This document shows, one piece after another, positions 8,343-16,721 of a stretch of DNA of 64,000 nucleotides. Numbering within the stretch: position 1 is the first letter of the stretch; the number at the start of each line of letters is the position of its first letter. This stretch comes from Algoriphagus vanfongensis DSM 17529. GTDB taxonomy: Bacteria; Bacteroidota; Bacteroidia; Cytophagales; Cyclobacteriaceae. The notes beneath the pieces were generated by a model. That model did not search any database, was not told where the DNA came from, and saw only the letters and a list, made by a program, of their open reading frames with translations. The position numbers and the translations under genes were made by a program. Location of the stretch: positions 806,001-870,000 of the forward strand of contig NZ_AUBX01000009.1 in NCBI RefSeq assembly GCF_000429465.1, written 5' to 3'.

Positions 8343-10118
8343 ATGCAAAAGCTATTAGAAAATAAATGGATCAAATTCGGGGCTTTACTCTTGGCAGGAA
8401 TTGTCATTGGGTGGATAATAAAACCAAGTTCCCCTGCCAGTTCTGAAGACGAGCATAATCATTCGGAGTCTTTGGCGGATCAGCTGTGGACTTGCTCTAT
8501 GCACCCGCAAATCAAACTAAATGAACCCGGCTCCTGCCCAATTTGTGGAATGGATCTGATTCCGGTTTCCAGCAATACCTCTTCTGGTAATTCCAATGCT
8601 TTGGTCTATGAAATGACTCAGGATGCAGTGGCCCTGGCCAATATCCATACTACCAAAGTGGGTGGAGCTGCATCTGGAAATCAGGTAACCTTGACTGGAA
8701 AAATTCAAACTGACGAACGTGAAAATGCGGCCATTACAGCCAAATTCCCTGGAAGAATTGAAAAACTCTATGTTTCCTTCACAGGAGAACAGGTACGAGC
8801 TGGACAGAAACTGGCAAGTATCTATTCCCCTGAATTGATGACGGCCCAGCAGGAATTATTGGAAGCGTCAAAATCCAAATCCTCTTTCCCTGAACTTTAC
8901 CAGGCTGCCAAAGAAAAGCTGAAACTATGGAAACTGAGCGAACAACAAATCGCCTCCATAGAAGCTGGAGGGAAAATTCAGGAGCAAATGGATGTGGTTG
9001 CCGAGCACGGTGGCGTAGTTACCCAGCGAAACATTGCCGTGGGCGATTATGTAAGCACTGGATCCGTATTATTCAACGTGGTCAACCTTTCCAAACTTTG
9101 GGTTTTGATGGATGCCTATGAATCTGATTTGCCATTTTTGAAAATTGGAAATGAAGTTTCATTCACAGCCGCCGGGATTCCCGGTGAAACTTTCAAAGCC
9201 AAAGTCAGCTTCATCGATCCCCTGATCAATCCAAGCACTCGATCCGCTTCTGTTCGAGCAGAGATTTCCAATTCCCAAGGAAAGTTGAAGCCGGAAATGT
9301 TTGTGACAGGCACGATTTCATCGAATTCATCTTCAGCCAATACCGAGCTCTCTATTCCCAGAACTGCTTTGCTTTGGACTGGAAAGAGGTCTATTGTCTA
9401 TGTTAAAGTCCCTAATTCTGAAGTTCCGGCATTCGAAATGCGAGAAGTAAGCCTTGGCTCCAAAGTTGGTGATAATTACCTTATAGAGTCTGGAATAATG
9501 CCCGGAGAGGAAATCGTCACCAATGGAGTCTTTGCAGTAGATGCGGCAGCACAGCTTTCTGGGAGCTATAGCATGATGAATAGACCTGAATCTAAATCTA
9601 TGGAAGTTCCGGAAGCTTTTAGATCTCAGATCACAACTTTGGCAGATGCCTATTTTGAGATCAAAAACAATTTGGCTTCAGACAATTTGACTGAAAGTCA
9701 GAAAAGTGCAAAAAATGCCCAAAACAGCCTATCTGGAGTAGACATGAAGCTTTTGGAAGGAATGGCCCACGAGCATTGGATGCAACTAATGAAGCAAATT
9801 TCCGCAAGTTTAAATCAATTGGAAGCATCATCTGATCTGGAATCATCCAGAAAATATTTCTCAGATCTTTCTACTGCTGTTTTGGATATGACGGAGCGCT
9901 TTGGGTTGAACAAAGAGGTCGTATATAAAGATTACTGCCCAATGGCTTTCGGGGATCAGGGAGCATATTGGCTTTCTGAGAGCAAAGCTATTTCCAACCC
10001 CTACTTTGGAGCATCCATGCTGACTTGTGGAGAGGTCAAACAAACTTATTTGAAGGGTCAAACTGTATTTGAAACAGAATCACCAAAGACAACAATATCA
10101 TCAACTCATACTCATTAA
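8343..10118 (+). CDS. Periplasmic adaptor of metal RND pump with metal-binding N-domain and DUF3347 tail
   Basis: 591-residue membrane-fusion protein. Residues 10-27 form an N-terminal membrane anchor. Next comes a heavy-metal-binding domain with Cys51, Met53, His54, Cys65, Cys68 and Met70 (CSMHP ... CPICGMDL). The middle (about 105-400) is the usual barrel-sandwich, hairpin and beta-barrel part of CusB/CzcB adaptors. Residues about 425-580 form a DUF3347 domain with the CPMAFGDQGAYWL and LTCGEV motifs. Many adaptors lack this tail. It starts 12 bases after the channel gene. The adaptor links pump and channel and probably hands over metal. The next gene is a free copy of the tail domain. Confidence 0.9.
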   Translation: MQKLLENKWIKFGALLLAGIVIGWIIKPSSPASSEDEHNHSESLADQLWTCSMHPQIKLNEPGSCPICGMDLIPVSSNTSSGNSNALVYEMTQDAVALANIHTTKVGGAASGNQVTLTGKIQTDERENAAITAKFPGRIEKLYVSFTGEQVRAGQKLASIYSPELMTAQQELLEASKSKSSFPELYQAAKEKLKLWKLSEQQIASIEAGGKIQEQMDVVAEHGGVVTQRNIAVGDYVSTGSVLFNVVNLSKLWVLMDAYESDLPFLKIGNEVSFTAAGIPGETFKAKVSFIDPLINPSTRSASVRAEISNSQGKLKPEMFVTGTISSNSSSANTELSIPRTALLWTGKRSIVYVKVPNSEVPAFEMREVSLGSKVGDNYLIESGIMPGEEIVTNGVFAVDAAAQLSGSYSMMNRPESKSMEVPEAFRSQITTLADAYFEIKNNLASDNLTESQKSAKNAQNSLSGVDMKLLEGMAHEHWMQLMKQISASLNQLEASSDLESSRKYFSDLSTAVLDMTERFGLNKEVVYKDYCPMAFGDQGAYWLSESKAISNPYFGASMLTCGEVKQTYLKGQTVFETESPKTTISSTHTH

Positions 10119-10127
10119 ATAAAAATT

Positions 10128-10688
10128 ATGAAAAAGACTAGTTTATTCGCCCTAGCCCTCGGAATCGCATTGTATTCTTGCTCAGGTTCCAAAACAGAAG
10201 ATCATACCATGCATGAAGATCATGATATGAATCAAAAAACAGACCTTGTCAAATCCCAATCTACGACGGCTATCATTGACTCTTACTTGGCTATCAAGAA
10301 TGACTTAGTCAAAGACGATGCTGCTGCTGTGGCTGCCAAAAGCAGTGATCTTGTACAAGCGATCAAATCTTATGATCCAGCAAGCTTGGAGGCTACAGTC
10401 AAAGGTGAAGCAGAAAATCTCCAAATGGAAGCTGCGATGGTAGCTGAAAACCTTGCTACAGAAGATATCGCAGCCCAGAGAGAAAGCTTTCAGGCATTGA
10501 GTGTCCTGATGACCGATTTTGTCAAAGTAGCAGGAACAGACCGTACCTTGTATCAGCAGCACTGTCCGATGTACAAAGATGGAAGTGGAGGAATCTGGCT
10601 GAGTGCTTCAGAAGAAATCAAAAATCCACTATTCGGAAGTTCTATGTTAACTTGCGGGAAAGTGGAGGAGATTTTGGCTTTGAATTAA
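10128..10688 (+). CDS. DUF3347 lipoprotein
   Basis: 186 residues. A lipoprotein signal ends at Cys18 (ALYSCS). A His/Met/Asp-rich linker (residues 24-36) follows, able to bind metal. The rest is a DUF3347 domain with HCPMYKDGSGGIWL and the closing MLTCGKVEEI, the same two conserved Cys-containing motifs as in the adaptor tail just upstream (9 bases away). The protein is therefore probably a periplasmic metal-binding accessory of the efflux system, anchored in a membrane. The exact role is unknown. Confidence 0.82.
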   Translation: MKKTSLFALALGIALYSCSGSKTEDHTMHEDHDMNQKTDLVKSQSTTAIIDSYLAIKNDLVKDDAAAVAAKSSDLVQAIKSYDPASLEATVKGEAENLQMEAAMVAENLATEDIAAQRESFQALSVLMTDFVKVAGTDRTLYQQHCPMYKDGSGGIWLSASEEIKNPLFGSSMLTCGKVEEILALN

Positions 10689-10703
10689 ACTTAGAAAAAT
10701 ATT

Positions 10704-10766
10704 GTCAGTCCGAGCGTCCTCGATACCAATCGGGATCGAGGACCCTTCGACTTCGCTCAGGGTGAC
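10704..10766 (+). repeat. REP-like nested palindrome
   Basis: An inner perfect 9-bp stem, GTCCTCGAT / ATCGAGGAC (10716-10724 and 10735-10743), sits inside an imperfect outer pair, GTCAGTCCGAGC and GCTCAGGGTGAC. The phrase CCTTCGACTTCGCTCAGGGTGAC is of the type seen in extragenic repeats of Bacteroidota genomes. Only one copy is present here. It lies just after the last efflux gene and may also protect or end that mRNA. Confidence 0.55.
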
Positions 10767-10840
10767 GTAAATTTTGAAAAAATTCAGAATTTTCATCTCC
10801 AATTACCTATTAAAAAGATCCCCGCTAGCCTTAATTGACC

Positions 10841-11263
10841 ATGAAAAAGCAACTCATACTTCTATTTTTCCTAGGGTTTTTGGGTACTTCCATACAGGCT
10901 CAGCAAAAAGTTTTGGAACCTTTAAAGGTTTCCCAAATCAGAGGAATTAATGTCTTCGGGAAGCCTGTGGACAATCAAACCCGCTGTGTTCATTGGCATT
11001 CGGATTTGGATATCATCGCTATCAAATTCAAATGTTGCGAAAAATATTATCCCTGCTATTCCTGTCATGAGGAAGAAGCCGAGCATGAACCCAAAGTTTG
11101 GCCTAGGGAGGAATTTGATCAAAAGGCCATTCTATGCGGGGTTTGCGGGACTGAGCTAAGCATAGCCGATTATATGGCTTCCAATAATACCTGTCCCAAA
11201 TGTCAATCCGCCTTCAATCCAGGCTGCAGCAAACACTACCACTTGTATTTTGAGACCAAATGA
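10841..11263 (+). CDS. Exported CHY zinc-finger protein
   Basis: 140 residues from the ATG at 10841; a TTG two codons earlier is possible but unlikely. Residues 1-20 are a clear signal peptide (cleavage IQA-QQ). The mature protein carries a CHY-type zinc finger: Cys49, His51, then Cys65-Cys66, Cys72, Cys75-His76, followed by Cys99xxCys102, Cys118xxCys121, Cys129 and His132. CHY fingers normally occur in cytosolic proteins, so a signal peptide is unusual. It follows the metal-efflux genes by 152 bases on the same strand. A periplasmic metal buffer or sensor is a guess; the fold assignment is firmer than the role. Confidence 0.75.
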   Translation: MKKQLILLFFLGFLGTSIQAQQKVLEPLKVSQIRGINVFGKPVDNQTRCVHWHSDLDIIAIKFKCCEKYYPCYSCHEEEAEHEPKVWPREEFDQKAILCGVCGTELSIADYMASNNTCPKCQSAFNPGCSKHYHLYFETK

Positions 11264-11269
11264 TCAGGT

Positions 11270-11288
11270 CAATTCTAATCTAGAATTG
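11270..11288. other. Hairpin at convergent gene ends
   Basis: Perfect 8-bp stem CAATTCTA / TAGAATTG with a 3-base loop, overlapping the stop codon of the minus-strand receptor gene and 7 bases after the CHY gene. There is no clear T-tract, so it is only a weak terminator candidate. Confidence 0.4.
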
Positions 11289-13542
11289 TAAATCTAACTC
11301 CCAAGAAGCCCCGAATCCCTTGATTGGGTGCATAGACATAGGTCGGATCAAAAGTCAAAGCATTGGGATTTTCAGGTGTGGGTACTACCATGCCCCCATC
11401 GTCGAATACAACATCTCGATCAAAAGGATCAAACGCCCTAGCGATGCTATTGGCTGGTGGAGTAAAGTTCAACAAGTTTTTGACCCCACCATAAACTTCC
11501 CATCTGCCAAAATTCTTACTGACTTGGATGTTTTGAAGACTGTACCACGGTGAATATTCTGGTCTATCATCCAGCTCGCCGAGCAAGGGCAATCGCATCG
11601 GGCTATACACATTCCCTGTATAATCAATTTTAAGATCGATCGATGGCACCTGATAGCTGATAGTCCATACACCTGAAAACCGCTCGGTCAAAAGCTGTCT
11701 TACCTTTTGCCCTTCTTCTTCCAAAGTCACATCCATCAGAGTCGCACCAGCCATAACCTGAAATCCTGAGGCAAATGCAGCGTCCACATTCAGCGAAATT
11801 CCTTTGGAAACGGCACTTCCGTCCAGATTGGAGTAAATGATCTGGTTGGGATTAGTCTCATAGTCAGGCACGATTCGATTGGTGAAATAGGTATAAAAGC
11901 CAGAAGCATCAAAGGAATAATAGTTTCCTTTCGAAGTATAGAGTTTTTTGACCAAGTTGACATTGCCATTCCAGCTTTTCTCAGGCGCTAATTCCTCTGC
12001 GAAAACTACATCCCTCGCTCCTGTCAATGCCGCGTGATCTTCAGTAAATACGTTTGCAACTCGAAAACCATTGCCTCCAGAAAGTCTAAAAACAGTCGTT
12101 TTGTCCAAAGAAGACCATTTGTAATTAAGCCTAGGAGTCATAATTGAGCCATGAACAGAATTGTAATCATACCTTAGTCCCAGTAGCAATTTACTTTGAC
12201 TTGATAGCGTAATCTCGTCTTGTACAAATGCACCGGGAAGATGAACTTTGGAGGGTTCATTTTCTCCACCGACACCTCCAGTGGCTGGCGTATTATCATC
12301 ATAGTAGGTGTAGCGATAAGCAGCTCCTAGTAAAAACTGATTGACTCCCATCTCTTTTCTCCAAGTCAATTGCCCAAAAGCTATCTTTTGATCAGCTAGG
12401 TATTTGGTATCCCCATAAACCGAATTTTGACCGTGTCCATTGGCAGAAAACTGGAAATTTACATTTTCCACGCCCGGTAATTCATAGGTACCAAACAGTT
12501 CCCAGCGACTGGTATAGATGCTTTCCCCATAGATTTCATCACCTCCTCTGTATTCTGGACTCCACAGCATCTGACCTCCCCAGCGATCTTCATAGAGATA
12601 CCTCCCTGCCAAAGAAAATACTTTATTGCCCGGTCTATTCACTTGTATTTTTTCAAAAAACGAGACTCTTCTTTGCAAAGTAACATCTGTAAACCCATCT
12701 CCATTTTTATCTATTGGATTGTCATACCAAAATACATTGCCTCCAGTAAGTGACTGTATCTTTTTACCAAAAGTCGTTTTCAATCCCAAATCTGCATTGA
12801 TTTCACCCCAACTACTCGCCATCAAATCCATGGAAAAAGCGGGCGCCAATTCTGTTTTTTTGGTGATCACATTGATCAATCCTCCTACAGCCTCAGAACC
12901 ATAAAGGGTAGAAGCCGGTCCTTTGACCACTTCGATCCGATCAATCAGGGACTGAGGAATCCCCGTCAATCCATAAACCGTCGAAAGCCCGCTTACGATC
13001 GGCATTCCATCAATCAGCACCATCGTATAGGGCCCTTCCAATCCATTGATATGGATATCTCCCGTATTGCAGACATTGCAATTGATCTGGGGACGAACCC
13101 CATTGACATTTTGGAGTGATTCAAAAAGTGAAGGTGTGGGATTAGCTTTAAAAAATGTGGATTTATAAACCTCTATGGGTACAGGACTATCCAATTTGGA
13201 AACCTCCTGCAGGGTGCCACTGACTACCACCTCGTCCAAGCTGCTGTCCAATTGCTTCATCTTGACTTGCAATGGAGCGTCCAGAGGCAAGCTGACATCA
13301 ACTACCTCTCTCTGATATCCGATGAGCGAGAATTCCACTCGGTGTTTTCCTGCTTTCAGATCTTTCAACTCAAAATATCCAGACGCATCTGTGATCGTCC
13401 CCCTTTGCAGATCAGGCAAAAATACACTGACAAACTCCAAATGACCTTGTGGCCCCTCTACATGCCCTTTGAAGGCCTGTTGAGCAAAAAGATCTATGAC
13501 TGTAATGACCAAAATGCAACTTATAGCTATCCCCTTTTTCAT
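11275..13542 (-). CDS. TonB-dependent outer membrane receptor, probably metal-related
   Basis: 755 residues with a signal peptide ending near FAQQ. Residues 23-100 are a carboxypeptidase-like regulatory domain. The plug is at about 115-235 (VLIDGMPIVSG, IDRIEVVKGPASTLYGSEAVGG, GLINVITKK), and a 22-strand barrel ends at the C-terminal Phe-rich strand. Inside the plug is Cys155-Asn-Val-Cys158, an unusual CxxC facing the ligand side. The gene is divergent from a DtxR/MntR-type regulator. Its promoter carries a 9+9 bp palindrome, so it is probably repressed when the metal (Fe or Mn) is plentiful. The ligand could be a siderophore, heme or a metal complex; sequence alone does not decide. Confidence 0.88.
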   Translation of the reverse strand: MKKGIAISCILVITVIDLFAQQAFKGHVEGPQGHLEFVSVFLPDLQRGTITDASGYFELKDLKAGKHRVEFSLIGYQREVVDVSLPLDAPLQVKMKQLDSSLDEVVVSGTLQEVSKLDSPVPIEVYKSTFFKANPTPSLFESLQNVNGVRPQINCNVCNTGDIHINGLEGPYTMVLIDGMPIVSGLSTVYGLTGIPQSLIDRIEVVKGPASTLYGSEAVGGLINVITKKTELAPAFSMDLMASSWGEINADLGLKTTFGKKIQSLTGGNVFWYDNPIDKNGDGFTDVTLQRRVSFFEKIQVNRPGNKVFSLAGRYLYEDRWGGQMLWSPEYRGGDEIYGESIYTSRWELFGTYELPGVENVNFQFSANGHGQNSVYGDTKYLADQKIAFGQLTWRKEMGVNQFLLGAAYRYTYYDDNTPATGGVGGENEPSKVHLPGAFVQDEITLSSQSKLLLGLRYDYNSVHGSIMTPRLNYKWSSLDKTTVFRLSGGNGFRVANVFTEDHAALTGARDVVFAEELAPEKSWNGNVNLVKKLYTSKGNYYSFDASGFYTYFTNRIVPDYETNPNQIIYSNLDGSAVSKGISLNVDAAFASGFQVMAGATLMDVTLEEEGQKVRQLLTERFSGVWTISYQVPSIDLKIDYTGNVYSPMRLPLLGELDDRPEYSPWYSLQNIQVSKNFGRWEVYGGVKNLLNFTPPANSIARAFDPFDRDVVFDDGGMVVPTPENPNALTFDPTYVYAPNQGIRGFLGVRFTILD

Positions 13543-13607
13543 AATTTCAAATGCAACATTATTGCAATTATAAAACTTATCGAATCAGAATTCAATTGTT
13601 ATTTATA

Positions 13608-13638
13608 CAAATGTATTTTGTTAGATTATTCTAACAAA
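13608..13638 (-). promoter_or_regulatory. Promoter of the TonB receptor with overlapping DtxR-type operator
   Basis: On the minus strand, TTTG (13638-13635), a 19-base spacer and TACATTTG (13615-13608) fit the Bacteroidota -33/-7 promoter exactly. The interval 13617-13638 is a perfect palindrome of two 9-base arms (TTTGTTAGA and TCTAACAAA) around TTAT. It covers the -33 box and most of the spacer, where a bound repressor would block RNA polymerase. The neighbouring regulator is the obvious candidate; direct binding is inferred. Confidence 0.7.
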
Positions 13639-13685
13639 GGAATTTCAAAATTCTTTTCTGCATATTTGAGTATTCAAACAAGCTC

Positions 13686-14363
13686 ATGGCTAGCACTACA
13701 GAAGAAAATTATCTCAAAGCTCTATTCAACTTGTCCAATCCTGCTGGGGAAGTTGGGATCTCGGAATTGGCACAGCACCTCCAAGTTTCCATGCCTTCTG
13801 CCAATAGCATGGTCAAGACTCTTCACAAAAGCGGTTTACTGATTTATGAAAAATATAAACCGGTCACTCTTACTCAAAAAGGAAAAAAAGAAGCTGCTTT
13901 GATCATCAGAAAGCATCGATTGACAGAGATGTTTTTGGTTAATAAAATGGGATTCGGATGGGAAGAGGTGCATGAAATAGCAGAGCAAGTGGAGCATATC
14001 CATGCACCTAAATTTTTTGAACGAATGGATGAAATGATGGGACATCCCACGGTAGATCCCCATGGATCACCTATTCCAGACAAACAGGGGCGAATTCAAG
14101 AAATGCATTTTAAGAGCTTGGCAGAAGTCCAGCCGGGACAGGAGGTCGTGTTGGTAGCATTGCGCGATTCATCCATTGAATTTTTGGAATACCTGAACAG
14201 TCGACAGCTTAGTTTGGGAACAGAATTACGTCTGATTTCCAAAGAAGCCTTTGATGAAAGTATCGTGGTCAGTTATTTAGACTCTGAAAAAGAAACACTC
14301 AGTCAAAAAGTCTGTGAAAAATTGCTGGTCAAAATTTACGAGTCGAATAAGTCTTCTCACTAA
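13686..14363 (+). CDS. Metal-dependent transcriptional regulator, DtxR/MntR family
   Basis: 225 residues. Residues about 1-60 form the winged helix (ISELAQHLQVSMPSANSMVKTL is the recognition region). Residues about 65-140 form the metal-binding dimerisation domain, with KHRLTEMFL, the Glu/His-rich VHEIAEQVEHIH, and MMGHPTVDPHGSPIP. The C-terminal part (about 150-222) is a FeoA/SH3-like domain. Proteins of this family bind DNA palindromes when loaded with Fe(II) or Mn(II). The gene diverges from a TonB receptor, with a strong palindrome in the 143-base gap, so it probably controls the receptor and itself. Fe versus Mn specificity cannot be settled by eye. Confidence 0.9.
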   Translation: MASTTEENYLKALFNLSNPAGEVGISELAQHLQVSMPSANSMVKTLHKSGLLIYEKYKPVTLTQKGKKEAALIIRKHRLTEMFLVNKMGFGWEEVHEIAEQVEHIHAPKFFERMDEMMGHPTVDPHGSPIPDKQGRIQEMHFKSLAEVQPGQEVVLVALRDSSIEFLEYLNSRQLSLGTELRLISKEAFDESIVVSYLDSEKETLSQKVCEKLLVKIYESNKSSH

Positions 14364-14474
14364 TCTATTTGCTACAGCTATTTTAACAGGAATGCATCTG
14401 GTTGGCAACTAGCAAAATAGACCCGTGAAAACACGGATCAAGGCAAATATTCTTATTCAAGTTACTGCTCGTCT

Positions 14475-14496
14475 CTGTTCGTATCACCACGAACAG
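14475..14496. other. Hairpin between regulator and arfB
   Basis: Perfect 8-bp stem CTGTTCGT / ACGAACAG with a 6-base loop, in the 187-base gap between two convergent genes. A T8 run lies 8 bases further on the plus strand, so it may end the regulator transcript weakly. Confidence 0.4.
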
Positions 14497-14550
14497 CAAA
14501 ACACTTTTTTTTACAAATTGAAATAAAGGGTCACGGCAAATTCAACCTCA

Positions 14551-14976
14551 TCAAAAATCCTTCTTCCAGTTTCGATTCGATTTTTTCTCCGATTGTTGTT
14601 TTTTGGACTGAAGACGTTTTTCGACAGCAGCTTTGCTAGGCTTGCTGGCTTTCCTGATTTTCCGCTTTTCAAAAGCCTTGCGAAGCAGATCGTAAAACTT
14701 ACCGATCACCAGCTCCTTATTCTGGATTTGAGATCGCTTTTCCTGACTTTGTAATTGAAGTACTCCAGATTGATCTACTTTATTGGAAAATCTGGTCAAT
14801 AGTTTTTCTTTTTCTTCCTCTGTTAATACCTGAGAATTGGGGATATTGAAGAATAACAAAACCTTGGTCTCCACCTTGTTTACATTTTGGCCCCCAGGCC
14901 CACCGCTTCTAGCAGTTTGGAAATTCAATTCCTTCAAAAAATCTCCACGTTCAATCCGGGCTTCTAAGTAATTCAT
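14551..14976 (-). CDS. arfB: Alternative ribosome-rescue factor / peptidyl-tRNA hydrolase ArfB
   Basis: 141-residue homolog of release-factor catalytic domains without codon-recognition domains. The GGQ motif is at residues 28-30 in SGGPGGQNVNKV. The C-terminal tail (about 100-141) is rich in Lys and Arg, as needed to enter the mRNA channel of stalled ribosomes. The enzyme hydrolyses peptidyl-tRNA on non-stop ribosomes. Length and layout are normal. It is a single gene between convergent and divergent neighbours. Confidence 0.92.
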   Translation of the reverse strand: MNYLEARIERGDFLKELNFQTARSGGPGGQNVNKVETKVLLFFNIPNSQVLTEEEKEKLLTRFSNKVDQSGVLQLQSQEKRSQIQNKELVIGKFYDLLRKAFEKRKIRKASKPSKAAVEKRLQSKKQQSEKKSNRNWKKDF

Positions 14977-15179
14977 AACTTAAAGGTAGGCGAAATAAAT
15001 CCATTGACATCAAAGCAGATTTCTTTCCGAATTTTTCAATTTTGAAATCTTTCAATTCCTCACTTTTCCACCAACGGTTCACTAAAACTCCTTTTTTCAC
15101 CGGAAATTCAAAGAAATAGATTTCATCTATTAAATTGAAATCCGACCAAATCTCAAACCAATTAACACAACCCAAAATC

Positions 15180-16208
15180 ATGAAAAACAGAAGAGAATTC
15201 CTGATCAAATCCACTTTGGGCGCAGCAGGCCTTGCACTTGCTCCAGCTTGGCTTCAAGGAGCTCCGGCAATCATCCGCAACTTCAACAAACCTGATAGCA
15301 AAATAAACGGAGTACAAATCGGTTGCATAACCTATTCTTTTCGCTCATTACCCGATCAAAGCGCCGAAGCGACGCTGAAATACGTGGTCGATTCAGGCTT
15401 GAGCGCCATCGAACTGATGGGTGATCCTGCCGAAAGCTTTGCGGGAATGCCACAGGCAACTTTTGAGAGAAGCAAAATGTGGCAGCTCGGACGTAAAGCA
15501 AGAGATGGTGAATTGACTGATGATGAAAAGAAAGAATGGGAAGAGCTTCAAAAGGAAGCCGCTGCTTATTCCCAACAGGTCGCAGCATGGAGAGCGACAG
15601 CTGACATGAAGCCTTTTGAGCAAGTCAAAAAAATGTACAAAGATGCTGGCGTGAGTATCTATGCTTTCAAGCCCGCTGCTTTTGGAAGAAATAATACCGA
15701 TGCAGAAGTAGCCTATGGGATGAAAGCTGCCAAAGCATTGGGTGCAAGTCATGTGACATTGGAGCATCCTTCAAATGACGAACAAACGCTACGTCTGGGC
15801 AAGCTAGGAGAAAAATACGGAATGTCTGTCGCCTATCATGGACATGAGCAGCAGACCTTTGACTTCTGGGACACTGCATTGGCCCAAAGCCCAAAAAATG
15901 CCTTAAATCTAGACATGGGGCATTTTGTAGCTGCTGGACATAGCGATGAGCTAGTTCCACTGATCCAAAAGCAACACGCTCATATCCTGAGTATGCATAC
16001 TAAAGACCGACAAACTCCCGCTCATGGTAAAGGAAATCTTGCCTGGGGCGAAGGCGACACACCGATTGGAGATGTCTTGCAACTGATGCAAAAGAACAAG
16101 TATAAGTTTCCTGCCACTATCGAACTCGAATATCAAGTCCCAGAGAGTTCTGATCCTGTGAAAGAAGTACAAAAATGCCTTGAGTTTTGTAGAAAAAGCT
16201 TGGGATAA
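15180..16208 (+). CDS. Exported sugar phosphate isomerase/epimerase (xylose isomerase-like TIM barrel)
   Basis: 342 residues from ATG 15180. This start yields a twin-arginine-type signal (MKNRREFLIKSTLGAAGLAL), so an upstream in-frame start is not used. The mature part is an AP endonuclease/xylose-isomerase-type TIM barrel: GVQIGCITYSFR, AIELMGDP, VAYHGHEQQ, NLDMGHFVAAGH, HTKDR and TIELEYQ provide the Glu, His and Asp residues that bind a divalent metal in this fold. Homologs act on free or 3-keto sugars and cyclitols. A loop of about 40 residues rich in Lys and Glu near residues 105-140 looks like an insertion. Substrate unknown; export is inferred from the leader. Confidence 0.82.
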   Translation: MKNRREFLIKSTLGAAGLALAPAWLQGAPAIIRNFNKPDSKINGVQIGCITYSFRSLPDQSAEATLKYVVDSGLSAIELMGDPAESFAGMPQATFERSKMWQLGRKARDGELTDDEKKEWEELQKEAAAYSQQVAAWRATADMKPFEQVKKMYKDAGVSIYAFKPAAFGRNNTDAEVAYGMKAAKALGASHVTLEHPSNDEQTLRLGKLGEKYGMSVAYHGHEQQTFDFWDTALAQSPKNALNLDMGHFVAAGHSDELVPLIQKQHAHILSMHTKDRQTPAHGKGNLAWGEGDTPIGDVLQLMQKNKYKFPATIELEYQVPESSDPVKEVQKCLEFCRKSLG

Positions 16209-16234
16209 GACTCCTCAAACTGGAGTAAAGACAC

Positions 16235-16262
16235 AAAAAAAGGCCGAATTCGGCCTTTTTTT
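16235..16262. terminator. Bidirectional terminator
   Basis: A 28-base perfect palindrome (A7-GGCCGAATTCGGCC-T7) between the convergent isomerase and YtxH-like genes. It works in both directions. Confidence 0.9.
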
Positions 16263-16280
16263 CTTTAACGAGGTAAAGAA

Positions 16281-16523
16281 TCAATTACTATTAACAGCTT
16301 GACTAGCTTGATTGGAAAGGGATTTGCCCTTTTCTGCAGCTTGCTGACTCACTTCTTTAACTAATTTTCCGATTTCATTACCAGTCTTTTTCAGGCTATC
16401 CATCGCCTTGTTCAGATTTTTCTGATTGATTTGATCTCTGTTTTGATAGATAAGGCTTCCTGCTGCGATTCCAGCTACCAAACCTCCTACCCACATCATC
16501 CAAGAATTTTTGTTCGTTTTCAT
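16281..16523 (-). CDS. Small YtxH-like membrane protein
   Basis: 80 residues. One membrane segment with glycine zipper character (residues about 10-25, WVGGLVAGIAAGSLIY) is followed by a Lys/Gln-rich amphipathic helix, the layout of YtxH-type stress proteins. Such proteins are often induced by envelope or general stress. No enzyme motif is visible. Single-gene unit, ended by the shared palindromic terminator. Confidence 0.65.
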   Translation of the reverse strand: MKTNKNSWMMWVGGLVAGIAAGSLIYQNRDQINQKNLNKAMDSLKKTGNEIGKLVKEVSQQAAEKGKSLSNQASQAVNSN

Positions 16524-16721
16524 AGTAGTTTCGTTTAGTGGTTATTGTTCTAACGATATTTCACTATCATCTGTCGAATAATCCGGCCAATTTTTGGCTC
16601 TTTTCTTCAAAATTCATAAACACCTGTTTTAGAAGCGATTACACAAACAGCTATTTCAATCCCCTCTTTTTCATTTCCCAAATACCTTATTCAATAATCA
16701 AAAAAATACACAACTTGTAGA

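Noticed and set aside
13252..13842. 196-codon plus-strand frame across the receptor start and regulator
   Set aside because: It is antisense to the receptor gene and out of frame with the regulator, and covers the operator palindrome.
14423..14436. Short hairpin CCGTG-AAAA-CACGG as a terminator
   Set aside because: Only 5 bp and no T-tract on either strand.
14951..15214. 87-codon minus-strand reading frame between arfB and the sugar isomerase
   Set aside because: It overlaps both neighbours, its start lies inside the isomerase gene, and it shows no recognisable domain.
16538..16720. 60-codon frame before the DUF1905 gene
   Set aside because: AT-rich, no domain, ends 2 bases before the real gene; most likely leader DNA.
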